Source of the DNA: a virus
DNA: 44,596 bases
IMG/VR virus record: IMGVR_UViG_3300045303_000094
Location: 1 to 44,596 of that record
Reading direction: 5' to 3' (one strand)
This document shows positions 13,154-20,199 of the stretch, piece after piece. Position 1 is the stretch's first letter, and each line of letters opens with the position of its first letter. The position numbers and the translations under genes were made by a program. Under the pieces are notes generated by a model, which saw nothing but the letters and a program-made list of their open reading frames with translations, was not told the DNA's origin and made no database searches.

Positions 13154-13325
13154 AGGTGGAATCCATATCGCGGTACATTACCGCAAGGTCAATCGTGACA
13201 GCGTTAATAGCCTCTCTCGCGTATTTCGTGCGGATAAGCATTGCGTCACGATCCATTGCACGCTGCCATTGTACCGCTAATATAGCAGCTACGCGGGTAT
13301 GCTCACTGGTGAAAGTATCATCCAC
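13107..13325 (-). CDS. Hypothetical helical protein
   Basis: 72 residues from GTG 13325, which has GAGGTATAAGG just upstream; the frame is open to 13706, but the region above crosses a hairpin and another gene and looks non-coding. Helical: TRVAAILAVQWQRAMDRDAMLI, then YAREAINAVTIDLAVMYRDM, with a basic C-terminus. Not recognised. Confidence 0.55.
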   Translation of the reverse strand: MDDTFTSEHTRVAAILAVQWQRAMDRDAMLIRTKYAREAINAVTIDLAVMYRDMDSTFDFPRFLREARQGAE

Positions 13326-13383
13326 CCTTATACCTCGGCAATCTCGCATCCTATGATTGACGTTTGTGCTAAATACCCCAAAG

Positions 13384-13410
13384 CCCCCCCGCGCTTGTGT
13401 TGCGCGGGGG
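13384..13410 (-). terminator. GC-rich hairpin, probable terminator
   Basis: CCCCCGCGC (13386-13394), loop TTGTGTT, GCGCGGGGG (13402-13410), 10 nt past the stop of the gene at 13420. On the minus strand it is followed by GGCTTTGGGG, a weak T-run, so termination may be partial. Confidence 0.6.
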
Positions 13411-13419
13411 AGCATGGGG

Positions 13420-13608
13420 CTAGTCGTAATATCCGTCGAAGTCTTGCGGGTACGAGAGTATCCCGTATCCGCATACCCCGCACGTATCACCGTGCGTATG
13501 ACACTGGCAGGTATTACCTGCGCGCTCTCGTGCGTGCGGTACTGCGCGCACGGTTCCGGATGTCCGATCCTTGCCAGTGTCGGCAGGATCGGTGCTGGCA
13601 CGTTCCAC
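13420..13608 (-). CDS. Small Cys/His-rich protein
   Basis: 62 residues from GTG 13608, with TGGAG about 9 nt upstream. The C-terminal half has CQCHTHGDTCGVCGYG, a compact set of four Cys and two His expected to bind zinc, then SYPQDFDGYYD. The N-terminal half is polar and basic. The hairpin right after its stop supports it being a real transcription unit. Confidence 0.52.
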   Translation of the reverse strand: MERASTDPADTGKDRTSGTVRAVPHARERAGNTCQCHTHGDTCGVCGYGILSYPQDFDGYYD

Positions 13609-13771
13609 GTTGACTCACTCCAGGTAGCTGCCATTTTAAGGCACCGTAACGGCCATTCTCCCGCGCTTTGGGGAGGTTTAGGGGTTAGGGTACTGGTAGG
13701 CATCATTTTGACGGTAGACGCCCGTTTTACGGGTTACGGTCGCTGGCACTACTGCCAGGGCCGGAAATGAA

Positions 13772-13810
13772 AGAAGGGCCGGTGAGCGTCAATCGCTCAC
13801 CGGCCCTTCT
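13772..13810 (-). terminator. Rho-independent terminator
   Basis: 17-bp perfect stem AGAAGGGCCGGTGAGCG (13772-13788) with CGCTCACCGGCCCTTCT (13794-13810), loop TCAAT. It lies 28 nt beyond the stop at 13838 and is followed on the minus strand by TTTC. Confidence 0.85.
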
Positions 13811-13837
13811 GCCCGTACTACGGGTTAGCTGCTAGTG

Positions 13838-14470
13838 CTAGCTAGTGCCATTCTCCCGTCGCGTTTCAGCGGCAGCATGCTCGCGCTTTGCCTTCTGGAG
13901 TGACACTGGAGCATGGGACGATAGCCAGTCCCAAAGCTGCCCGTACGTAGCGCCGGTCGGATCGAAGGTAGCATCCTCCGCGTAGACATTGAACGCTGCC
14001 AGCATTGCGGCAGTAGCAGTGTCAACGTGGCTATCGTACTCCGCGCGCTTGGCAGCTTCGGCTTTCACCGCGTCGATGTCAGAAGGATCGGCAGCGGGTG
14101 TCTTGACGCCCTGATACCAGACGATGCCATCAGTAACGCGCTTTGCCAGCTTGTGATACTGGCTGACGATGCCTGCCGCGTAGGATGCCTGCTCAAGAGA
14201 GCAGCGCGAGTTCGGGTCACGCTCCTGGCGCTGGCGCTTGACAGACTCCGGAACTTCCTCCGCGGAATCACGCCAGCCGGTAGCAGTGGCTTTCGTGGAC
14301 TTGCCAGCGTTGACAGTGGCAGTACCGGCGGTATCCACCGTGACCACTTCCGGCGCCGGAGTAGCACTAGCAGCATTCTGCGCTGCCATTGCCAGTAGTG
14401 CAGCGATGCCGGACTGGACTTCCGACATGCCCGTTTCAAGCGCATTGATGCGCTCGGCCGAACTAGCCAT
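13838..14470 (-). CDS. Hypothetical protein, Ala-rich
   Basis: 210 residues; AAAGGGG 6 nt before ATG 14470. The N-terminal helix (INALETGMSEVQSGIAALLAMAA) looks like a short coiled coil. An Ala/Thr/Val-rich linker follows (residues 35-65), then a folded domain with RCSLEQASYAAGIVSQYHK, DGIVWYQGVKTP and GATYGQLWDWLSSHAP. It stands alone between a strong terminator and a long upstream leader, so it is probably transcribed from its own promoter and highly expressed. Not recognised. Confidence 0.75.
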   Translation of the reverse strand: MASSAERINALETGMSEVQSGIAALLAMAAQNAASATPAPEVVTVDTAGTATVNAGKSTKATATGWRDSAEEVPESVKRQRQERDPNSRCSLEQASYAAGIVSQYHKLAKRVTDGIVWYQGVKTPAADPSDIDAVKAEAAKRAEYDSHVDTATAAMLAAFNVYAEDATFDPTGATYGQLWDWLSSHAPVSLQKAKREHAAAETRRENGTS

Positions 14471-15064
14471 TGTTTTCCCCTTTCACGGGATTAGTGCCAA
14501 CGCTAAACCGCGTACGGAGTACCCGTGCGGAGTGTGTGTTTGCGTTGGACATGGCACGGCTAGCCTACCCTTGCAACAAGGCTAGCAAAACAAACTTAAC
14601 ACAACAAGGTTCATCCGGTGACCCTCAAGCCGTTGCGACACCTATGCTATGCCAGTTTGTGATAGCACGGTTTTACCCCTAACAAACTGGACGGTGTGCA
14701 GGTTACAATCGGGCAGATTCCGGCTAATAGGGTGACTAATAGCAGTCTATCCAACGGTGGACGGGATGCTAATATCCCCCGTTTTCCGATATCTCCGAGA
14801 GTACGCAAACCGTTGCGCTGCAACTGATTGACGCATGTAGCAAAGGTCAATAGCACCAATTTGTGACATGCTAAAACTTTCGGTACGGGTGTCCAGTATT
14901 AGGGGGAGGGTATTAGTAGCATTGTCGCAAAACACGGCTATTAGCACTAGGCTATTGACCCCCCACCCCCCGTGTAAATGTGTCCGCCGCCGTCAAGCCC
15001 CCGTATATGATCTTTGTCCTCTCTCACAATTTTTGCAACTTTTCACGACCTAATAACAATCTAC
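14471..15064. other. Iteron-like non-coding region, candidate origin
   Basis: Nearly 600 nt with no convincing gene. Seven CTAATA/TATTAG hexamers at 14724, 14736, 14769, 14897, 14911, 14939 and 15050, about one per 45 nt. CCGTTGCG occurs twice (about 14629 and 14809). There is a perfect 9-bp inverted repeat CCAGTTTGT/ACAAACTGG (14652-14660, 14682-14690), GCTAGCCT/AGGCTAGC near 14559-14587, and GGTCAATAGC/GCTATTGACC about 105 nt apart. Repeats of this kind suggest a replication origin or regulator-binding array plus the promoter for the gene at 14470. Confidence 0.5.
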
Positions 15065-15511
15065 CTAATACCAGTCACCATGTTGTGTCGGTCTACGACT
15101 AACATGCTTCCAGATCCAGTTAACAAACCTCTGCCAGTCTGGGTGTATCCAGCGAGGCAAGTCTACAGTGGTATCGAAGTAGTCATCCGGTACACCAGCG
15201 AACTTACTAATATCCGGCTTCTTATACACTCGCCGGATCTTTTCAATATCTTCTTTAATAGGTGCTGGTGCTGTGTAAGATGGGAGACTACTACCCATTG
15301 ATCGAGCATTCTTACTGTTCTCCAACATCTCCATCTGCATGGTAATGATTCTACTCAACCACACCGGATCGTCCCCGTAGACTTCCAGTGCCAGTTTAGT
15401 TAGTGTGAATGTGTGTGTTGGATCATTCACCATCCAGAACTCGTAGCTCTCACCATTAGGTCTAAGCCTACTAGTCCACCCTGGCGGCAGCTTAAACTCG
15501 AAGTCCATCAC
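15065..15511 (-). CDS. Hypothetical protein at the arm boundary
   Basis: 148 residues; ATG 15511 preceded by GAAGGGGAGTG. Trp-rich (GWTSRLRPNGESYEFWMV, then FVNWIWKHVSRRP), mixed alpha/beta; the middle region ITMQMEMLENSKNARSM is helical. First leftward gene after the divergent control region and the one before the repeat-rich region. Not recognised. Confidence 0.72.
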   Translation of the reverse strand: MMDFEFKLPPGWTSRLRPNGESYEFWMVNDPTHTFTLTKLALEVYGDDPVWLSRIITMQMEMLENSKNARSMGSSLPSYTAPAPIKEDIEKIRRVYKKPDISKFAGVPDDYFDTTVDLPRWIHPDWQRFVNWIWKHVSRRPTQHGDWY

Positions 15512-15829
15512 TCCCCTTCGCTACTTAAGATGGGTATATACTAGTATGTATATGCTGCAACAACAAAGCAGAAGTATAAGTATACTTCTGATGCGTGCGC
15601 GCGACATACTATATGCGCGTGCCATATTCTTTAGAGGTAGATACCGTACCTAGTCCCACGGTTTGTGAGACCAGTTCCGAGAGCTTAGGTTGCCCCGACA
15701 GTCCCCTGTCGATATCGCTCCTGGTCATCTTACTGAGGTACTAACCGTACTGCTCTCCTTACTGCCGTCTAATGCTCTGCTAGGCCAGGTACGTCTCTTA
15801 GCTCGTGACTAAGGTGCTACTCCCCTGTC
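15512..15829. promoter_or_regulatory. Divergent promoter and candidate packaging-site region
   Basis: This stretch separates the leftward arm from the late operon. It contains the palindrome ATACTAGTAT (15538-15547) in an AT-rich run, the perfect 10-bp inverted repeat CAGAAGTATA/TATACTTCTG (15569-15578, 15581-15590), a GC-rich imperfect repeat near 15595-15628 and CGACAG/CTGTCG (15696-15701, 15706-15711). The AT-rich repeats are good candidates for divergent promoter/operator sites. About 120 nt of unstructured sequence before the terminase gene may hold a pac or cos site. No gene seen. Confidence 0.5.
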
Positions 15830-16546
15830 TTGCCAATCCACAGAACCCACTGGACGACGGGATCAATAACCTGTATGCTACCCGCCGTGCATCCAAACGT
15901 CAAGGATCAGTTCCCTGCATGGACGCAAATACAGCGCCAGCAACAGGTTGAACGGTACGAGAAGATGACCAGGCAGGCTCGCATCGAGCGTGACCAGGCA
16001 CTACGGGACGCCAATAGATTCATCCGCCTCGCCGCCAAAATCATCCCGAAGCGTGATAATCATTGGAAGGAGAAGTTTGTGTATGAGGCCAATGTTGAAG
16101 CTGGTACAGCCATTGTGCGTTATATCGAAACCGGAGAGATCGTGGTGGAACGGCGATTGTGTGGCCGAACCACTAAATCCGGAGAACGGTGTAAATCCTT
16201 TGCTATCAATTCTGCGGACACCTGCTTCGTACATGCAACAGACGAAGAACTAATAAACGCCGGCTTTACGAAAGAGCAGGTCAAGAAGAAGCCGAAGGTA
16301 ATGCTTGCCCTCGATGCGCTCGTAGAGCAGGAAGCAGATAAGATATTCGGTGTGTACCTTGATGCTCTCGATGCTACTGATCTTTTTGGGAACGTGGATC
16401 ATCGGACTAGGATGGTTGCTGCGGACACTCTAATGGATCGTACACAGGGTAAGGCTACCTCTAAGCAGGAAGTTACTGGTGCTGATGGTAATGCACTAGA
16501 GTTCCTGTTTACCAATGAACCCGGCGAAGTCACAGACACGGAGTAA
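15830..16546 (+). CDS. terS: Probable terminase small subunit
   Basis: Up to 238 residues. Likely recognises the packaging site and hands DNA to the large subunit encoded three genes on. An early basic helical region (QIQRQQQVERYEKMTRQARI) is followed by a CGRTTKSGERCKSFAI...CFVHA motif, a small Cys/His knuckle common in phage small terminases. The C-terminal helices include DHRTRMVAADTLMDRTQGK, which resembles the C-terminal regions of other small subunits. Start uncertain: TTG 15830, ATG 15875 and GTG 15887 are in frame and none has a strong ribosome site. The stop overlaps the next ATG (TAATG). Confidence 0.68.
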   Translation: MPIHRTHWTTGSITCMLPAVHPNVKDQFPAWTQIQRQQQVERYEKMTRQARIERDQALRDANRFIRLAAKIIPKRDNHWKEKFVYEANVEAGTAIVRYIETGEIVVERRLCGRTTKSGERCKSFAINSADTCFVHATDEELINAGFTKEQVKKKPKVMLALDALVEQEADKIFGVYLDALDATDLFGNVDHRTRMVAADTLMDRTQGKATSKQEVTGADGNALEFLFTNEPGEVTDTE

Positions 16547-16806
16547 TGATGCCTGATAAGTACCGTACGAAGAAAGAGTATGAAGGTATACAGGTAACTG
16601 GTAAAACAGAAGATGAAGTGCTGGACTGGCTTGAGATGGAATACCGCAAGCATGATACAGATAACTACTTCTTGTATGTATCATATGATGGTAATGTATC
16701 CATCAGTGGAATGTACGGCCAGTATATCTTCAAGAACGAAGATGGTAGTATCTTCCTTGTAGATGACCCTAATCTCGAGTTTGAGAAGGTAGATAATGAT
16801 GGATGA
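16546..16806 (+). CDS. Hypothetical protein
   Basis: 86 residues, start ATG 16546 or 16549, coupled to the upstream stop. Acidic, with beta-rich character in the second half (YFLYVSYDGNVSISGMYGQY, then IFKNEDGSIFLVDDP). Not recognised. Lies between the two terminase genes. Confidence 0.7.
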   Translation: MMPDKYRTKKEYEGIQVTGKTEDEVLDWLEMEYRKHDTDNYFLYVSYDGNVSISGMYGQYIFKNEDGSIFLVDDPNLEFEKVDNDG

Positions 16807-16984
16807 CATTGAACCATACAAGCCAGAGCATATCCCTCCCTATGTAACAGCAGAACCCGTGCCAGTTATTCATGACGATGAAACACTCATTATCCAGCCA
16901 CTAGATCGTATTAGTGTGCTTGAGATTAGGGTGAATGCTCTGTGGGATAAGTTTATGGATAAGCCTATTGACCTGAGCGAATGA
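16796..16984 (+). CDS. Hypothetical small acidic protein
   Basis: 62 residues, overlapping both neighbours (ATG inside the upstream end; stop overlaps the terminase ATG). Pro/Glu-rich N-terminus, then a helix (LDRISVLEIRVNALWDKFM) typical of a short coiled coil. Not recognised. Confidence 0.62.
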   Translation: MMDDIEPYKPEHIPPYVTAEPVPVIHDDETLIIQPLDRISVLEIRVNALWDKFMDKPIDLSE

Positions 16985-18669
16985 TGGTAGAGGTAGACGT
17001 AAAGAAGTTACGGGACTTCAAGACCTATAAGCAGTTCCTTAAGATTGAGGATCGTCGATCAGGTAATCTCATCACACTAGATCCTAATGATGTGCAAAGA
17101 GATGTACGAAAGCATATCATTGAGAAGGATAATGAAGGAGAGGCATGTCGGCTAATAATCCTGAAAGCAAGGCGTACTGGCGTATCAACAATACTCCAAG
17201 GAACTATGGGTCATCGCGCCTTCACACGGCGACTATTCACTGGGCTAACTATTGCACACGATCTAGATACGGCTTCCTACCTATTTGGGATGACCGAACG
17301 CATGTACCAAAATCTGCCAGCCGCAATCCAACCGGCAAAATTACACAAGGCGCGTGGACGCCTACTCTCTTTAGCTAATGACTCATGGCTACGTGTGGAA
17401 ACTGCGGAGGATCCAGAGGCGGGCCGAGGTTTGGGTGCGCGGTTCTTACATTGCTCGGAAGTGGCCTTCTGGAGAGATCCAAGACGCACACTCTTGGCAC
17501 TTAGGCAAGTGGTTCCTCGTGAAGTGGGTACGTGTATCGCACTCGAATCAACTGCTAACGGGGTGGGAAACTACTTTCATCTGGAATGGATGCGAGCGGA
17601 AAACGGAGATAGCTCTTATATCCCACTATTTTACCCCTGGTACGTCTACCTCGACTACTCTATTCCGTATCTGGAACTATACGCTCTTGAAATCGAAGAC
17701 GAAGCGGAAAAAGAACTCCGTGCCCTGGGTGTAAATGACAGTCAGCTAATGTGGCGTCGTCGTACTATTAAGGATGAGTGCGGCGGTGATGTTGACCTAT
17801 TCATGCAGGAGTATCCGAGTACCGCACAAGAGGCGTTCATCGTCAGCGGCCGTCCCTTCTTCGGTGCCTCTTGTCGTCACGTACAACCCACTAATCCCAT
17901 CCGTATAGGTGATTTCGAGGGTAGGATTGAAAGAGGTAGTAATGTCACCTTCGTTGATAACAAGAGAGGGAGATTGCGTCTGTGGGAATTGCCACAGCCT
18001 GATACCCGTTACGTCGCTTTCTGTGACCCAGCCGGAAGTGTTACCCTCGATAGAGTCGAATCATTTGACGATAGAAGTGAGGGCGAGGATTATTCTTGCG
18101 TCCAGGTTATCAACTGTCGGACTGGTGCCCAGGTGGCTGAATGGCACGGAAGAACTGATCTGTCCCTCCTTGCAGAAGTTTGCTACCGGATTGGAACAAT
18201 CTATAATCATGCAACTGTTGCAGTTGAGATGAACGGAGGATATGGTGCCGCAGTTGTCGATCCGCTCTACAATAGACTTAGGTACGACAATTGTTACATT
18301 AGGCGAGAAGTCGGTAACGTTGGTGATCGAGTTACCCGAAAGCTTGGCTGGCATACTACCGCTGCTTCGCGACCACTTATCCTTGAAGGACTCCGAGATA
18401 TTGTCAGGGAATCTCCACATCTACTTCGCTCAGAAGGATTAAAGACTGAGCTAATGACTTTCGTGTACGCAAAGAATGGTAAGGCAATGGGTGACGCCGG
18501 CTGTCACGATGACAGGGTAATGGCTCTAGCTGGTGCGTATGAACTGTATAAGGAGTTTGCTCAGTCTACTCCTACTGCTGATAGAAAGCCAAAGACTAAT
18601 TATCCGGGCCACTTTTCGGAGGGCTCGGCATTTACACCCGACCGCCTATCTGCTAACGTATCCCGTTAG
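16981..18669 (+). CDS. terL: Terminase large subunit
   Basis: 562-residue packaging motor: N-terminal ATPase plus C-terminal RNase H-like nuclease. Walker A-like KARRTGVST is at 62-70, Walker B FLHCSEVAFW at 155-164 with the catalytic Glu160, and the coupling motif ESTANG at 189-194. Nuclease acidic residues are seen in VAFCDPAGS (around 345), VAVEMNGGYG (around 410) and DDRVMALA (around 505). Full length with no frameshift. Starts at ATG 16981 overlapping the upstream stop. The following gene starts after a short spacer with its own ribosome site. Confidence 0.95.
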   Translation: MMVEVDVKKLRDFKTYKQFLKIEDRRSGNLITLDPNDVQRDVRKHIIEKDNEGEACRLIILKARRTGVSTILQGTMGHRAFTRRLFTGLTIAHDLDTASYLFGMTERMYQNLPAAIQPAKLHKARGRLLSLANDSWLRVETAEDPEAGRGLGARFLHCSEVAFWRDPRRTLLALRQVVPREVGTCIALESTANGVGNYFHLEWMRAENGDSSYIPLFYPWYVYLDYSIPYLELYALEIEDEAEKELRALGVNDSQLMWRRRTIKDECGGDVDLFMQEYPSTAQEAFIVSGRPFFGASCRHVQPTNPIRIGDFEGRIERGSNVTFVDNKRGRLRLWELPQPDTRYVAFCDPAGSVTLDRVESFDDRSEGEDYSCVQVINCRTGAQVAEWHGRTDLSLLAEVCYRIGTIYNHATVAVEMNGGYGAAVVDPLYNRLRYDNCYIRREVGNVGDRVTRKLGWHTTAASRPLILEGLRDIVRESPHLLRSEGLKTELMTFVYAKNGKAMGDAGCHDDRVMALAGAYELYKEFAQSTPTADRKPKTNYPGHFSEGSAFTPDRLSANVSR

Positions 18670-18700
18670 CCAGGGGCAGCCACTCACAAAGGAACGCAAC

Positions 18701-19183
18701 ATGAGTAAGCAGGCCAAGGATGCCCCGAACGAACCTGATGCGCCTCGCACACCAGCGGTATCGAGCGGCGTCCAGACCAGCCAGGATGCAGCGCCAGTTC
18801 AGGCGTCCGGCTCGCAATCGGAGACAACACTTCCGAGTGGAGATACTATCGTAGTATCCCATGATGAAATGGGTACTCCCGTCGAGGTTGTCGATGTTAA
18901 GAAGGAAGATCGCCCCTTCGATCTAACAGGTGTTCCTCTGCCTAATCCTGACTACGGTTATCGTCCCGAGCCTATTCCCGGGCCGTCGGTTGAGGAAACA
19001 AAGCTGATGGGTGTTGAGGGTTATCCCGAACAGCCTTCCGCTCAGGAATACATCATGAAGCGCGCACAGGCACAGGCTGATGCTATTGTCAAGGCGGCTG
19101 AGGATTACGTTGCTGCTATGGATAAAGCTGAAGCTGAAGCTAAGAAGGCGGCAGACGAAGCTACCAAGGATTCTAAGGACTAA
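18701..19183 (+). CDS. Hypothetical protein with C-terminal coiled coil
   Basis: 160 residues from ATG 18701 (AAAGGAACGCAAC upstream; frame open to 18533 inside terL). The N-terminal 80 residues are disordered Pro/Ser/Asp-rich, the middle has repeated Pro-Tyr segments (VPLPNPDYGYRPEPIPGPS), and the last 50 residues form an Ala/Lys/Glu coiled coil ending AEAEAKKAADEATKDSKD. Likely a virion or assembly protein given its place before the portal; not recognised. Confidence 0.75.
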   Translation: MSKQAKDAPNEPDAPRTPAVSSGVQTSQDAAPVQASGSQSETTLPSGDTIVVSHDEMGTPVEVVDVKKEDRPFDLTGVPLPNPDYGYRPEPIPGPSVEETKLMGVEGYPEQPSAQEYIMKRAQAQADAIVKAAEDYVAAMDKAEAEAKKAADEATKDSKD

Positions 19184-19467
19184 TGCCGCTATTCTCTCAA
19201 GTCGTGCAGGTGACTTCTGCGGCGGGACAGATATTCCCGTTTGGTGCCGTTCCTGGTGGGCCTAAACGGATATCTGTCTATAACAACGGGCCTAATGCTA
19301 TCTATGTAGGGCCGGCTAGTATTACATCATCTACTGGCTTTCGGGTAGCACCGCAGACTTCATTCACCTTCTCTGAAAGAACCGTCAATGGGCCGATTTT
19401 TGCCTATTGTGATTCGCTTCAGGTGAGTCCTGCTGATACTCGCATACTAGTAGAAGTGGCTGATTAG
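19183..19467 (+). CDS. Small beta-rich protein, tandem copy A
   Basis: 94 residues. Paralog of the next gene: both carry GAxPGGxKRISxYNNGPNxIxVG, then STGFxxxxxxSFxFS and end VSPAxTRxxxEVAD. The beta-strand pattern and the place just before the portal suggest a small capsid-exposed or decoration protein; this is inference. Stop and start overlap with both neighbours (TAATG, TAGTG). Confidence 0.78.
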   Translation: MPLFSQVVQVTSAAGQIFPFGAVPGGPKRISVYNNGPNAIYVGPASITSSTGFRVAPQTSFTFSERTVNGPIFAYCDSLQVSPADTRILVEVAD

Positions 19468-19760
19468 TGGCGCTCAATAACTATACTGCTAATCTATTAG
19501 CATCAGGGGCAAGTAATGTATTGCCCACTGTTATGCCGCCAGGTGCGAAGCGTATTTCCATTTACAATAATGGGCCGAATCCGATTCATGTCGGAGGAAG
19601 TAATACTACCATTACTACATCAACTGGATTTAAGATTCCGGCTGGTGGTTCATTTAGTTTCTCTCCTGGTATTATCAATCCTCCACTGATCGGAATTGCA
19701 GAGACTGCCGATCAGGTGTCTCCTGCAAATACGCGCGTGATGATCGAGGTGGCTGACTAA
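19467..19760 (+). CDS. Small beta-rich protein, tandem copy B
   Basis: 97 residues starting at GTG 19467, one base overlapping copy A's stop. Shares KRISIYNNGPNPIHVG, STGFKIPAGGSFSFS and VSPANTRVMIEVAD with copy A; clear tandem duplication with later divergence. Probably forms part of the capsid surface or connector. Not assigned to a named family. Confidence 0.78.
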   Translation: MALNNYTANLLASGASNVLPTVMPPGAKRISIYNNGPNPIHVGGSNTTITTSTGFKIPAGGSFSFSPGIINPPLIGIAETADQVSPANTRVMIEVAD

Positions 19761-20197
19761 TGGCTCGCATTCCCTTAAGAGCACGTCTACCACTCACGGA
19801 GCCTAGTGATCCTTCCATGAGTGATGATCCCACTGACGCTGGCCCGCCGCCGCCCGATTTCGGTGGTGGGTCTCCAATGGGAATGGGTGCGCCTCCGATG
19901 GGTGCTCCCCCGGCTCCTATGGGTATGCCGCCAATGGCAGGTGCGCCCGGTATGGGTGGGGGAGTTGGCGCTTACCCATCTACTAACCCGGCATTGGTCG
20001 CTCAATTGCTTGGCCCTCTATTGTCGGCACAGCAGCAGGACGATCAACGGTTGCAGCAGGAGCAGATGCAATCCGTCATTGAAGTGCTGGCTTCACTGAA
20101 GAAATCGGATTCTATGTCTGCTGGTGCTGCAACCGCACCTGCCCCTGTTACAGAGAACCCCACTGAAATGCCAGCTCAGGGCGGGGGCGGTTACTAA
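19760..20197 (+). CDS. Pro/Gly/Met-rich low-complexity protein
   Basis: 145 residues. Residues 28-75 are a disordered run of Gly, Pro and Met (MGMGAPPMGAPPAPMGMPP type). Residues 80-115 form a Gln-rich helix (QLLGPLLSAQQQDDQRLQQE). The end is Pro/Gly-rich again. Possibly a head assembly or linker protein; no family recognised. Sits 3 nt before the portal start. Confidence 0.72.
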   Translation: MARIPLRARLPLTEPSDPSMSDDPTDAGPPPPDFGGGSPMGMGAPPMGAPPAPMGMPPMAGAPGMGGGVGAYPSTNPALVAQLLGPLLSAQQQDDQRLQQEQMQSVIEVLASLKKSDSMSAGAATAPAPVTENPTEMPAQGGGGY

Positions 20198-20199
20198 TA

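Noticed and set aside
13326-13706. Upstream extension of the gene at 13107-13325
   Set aside because: It crosses the 13384-13410 hairpin and the 13420-13608 gene, lacks a ribosome site, and composition looks non-coding; GTG 13325 has a good site.
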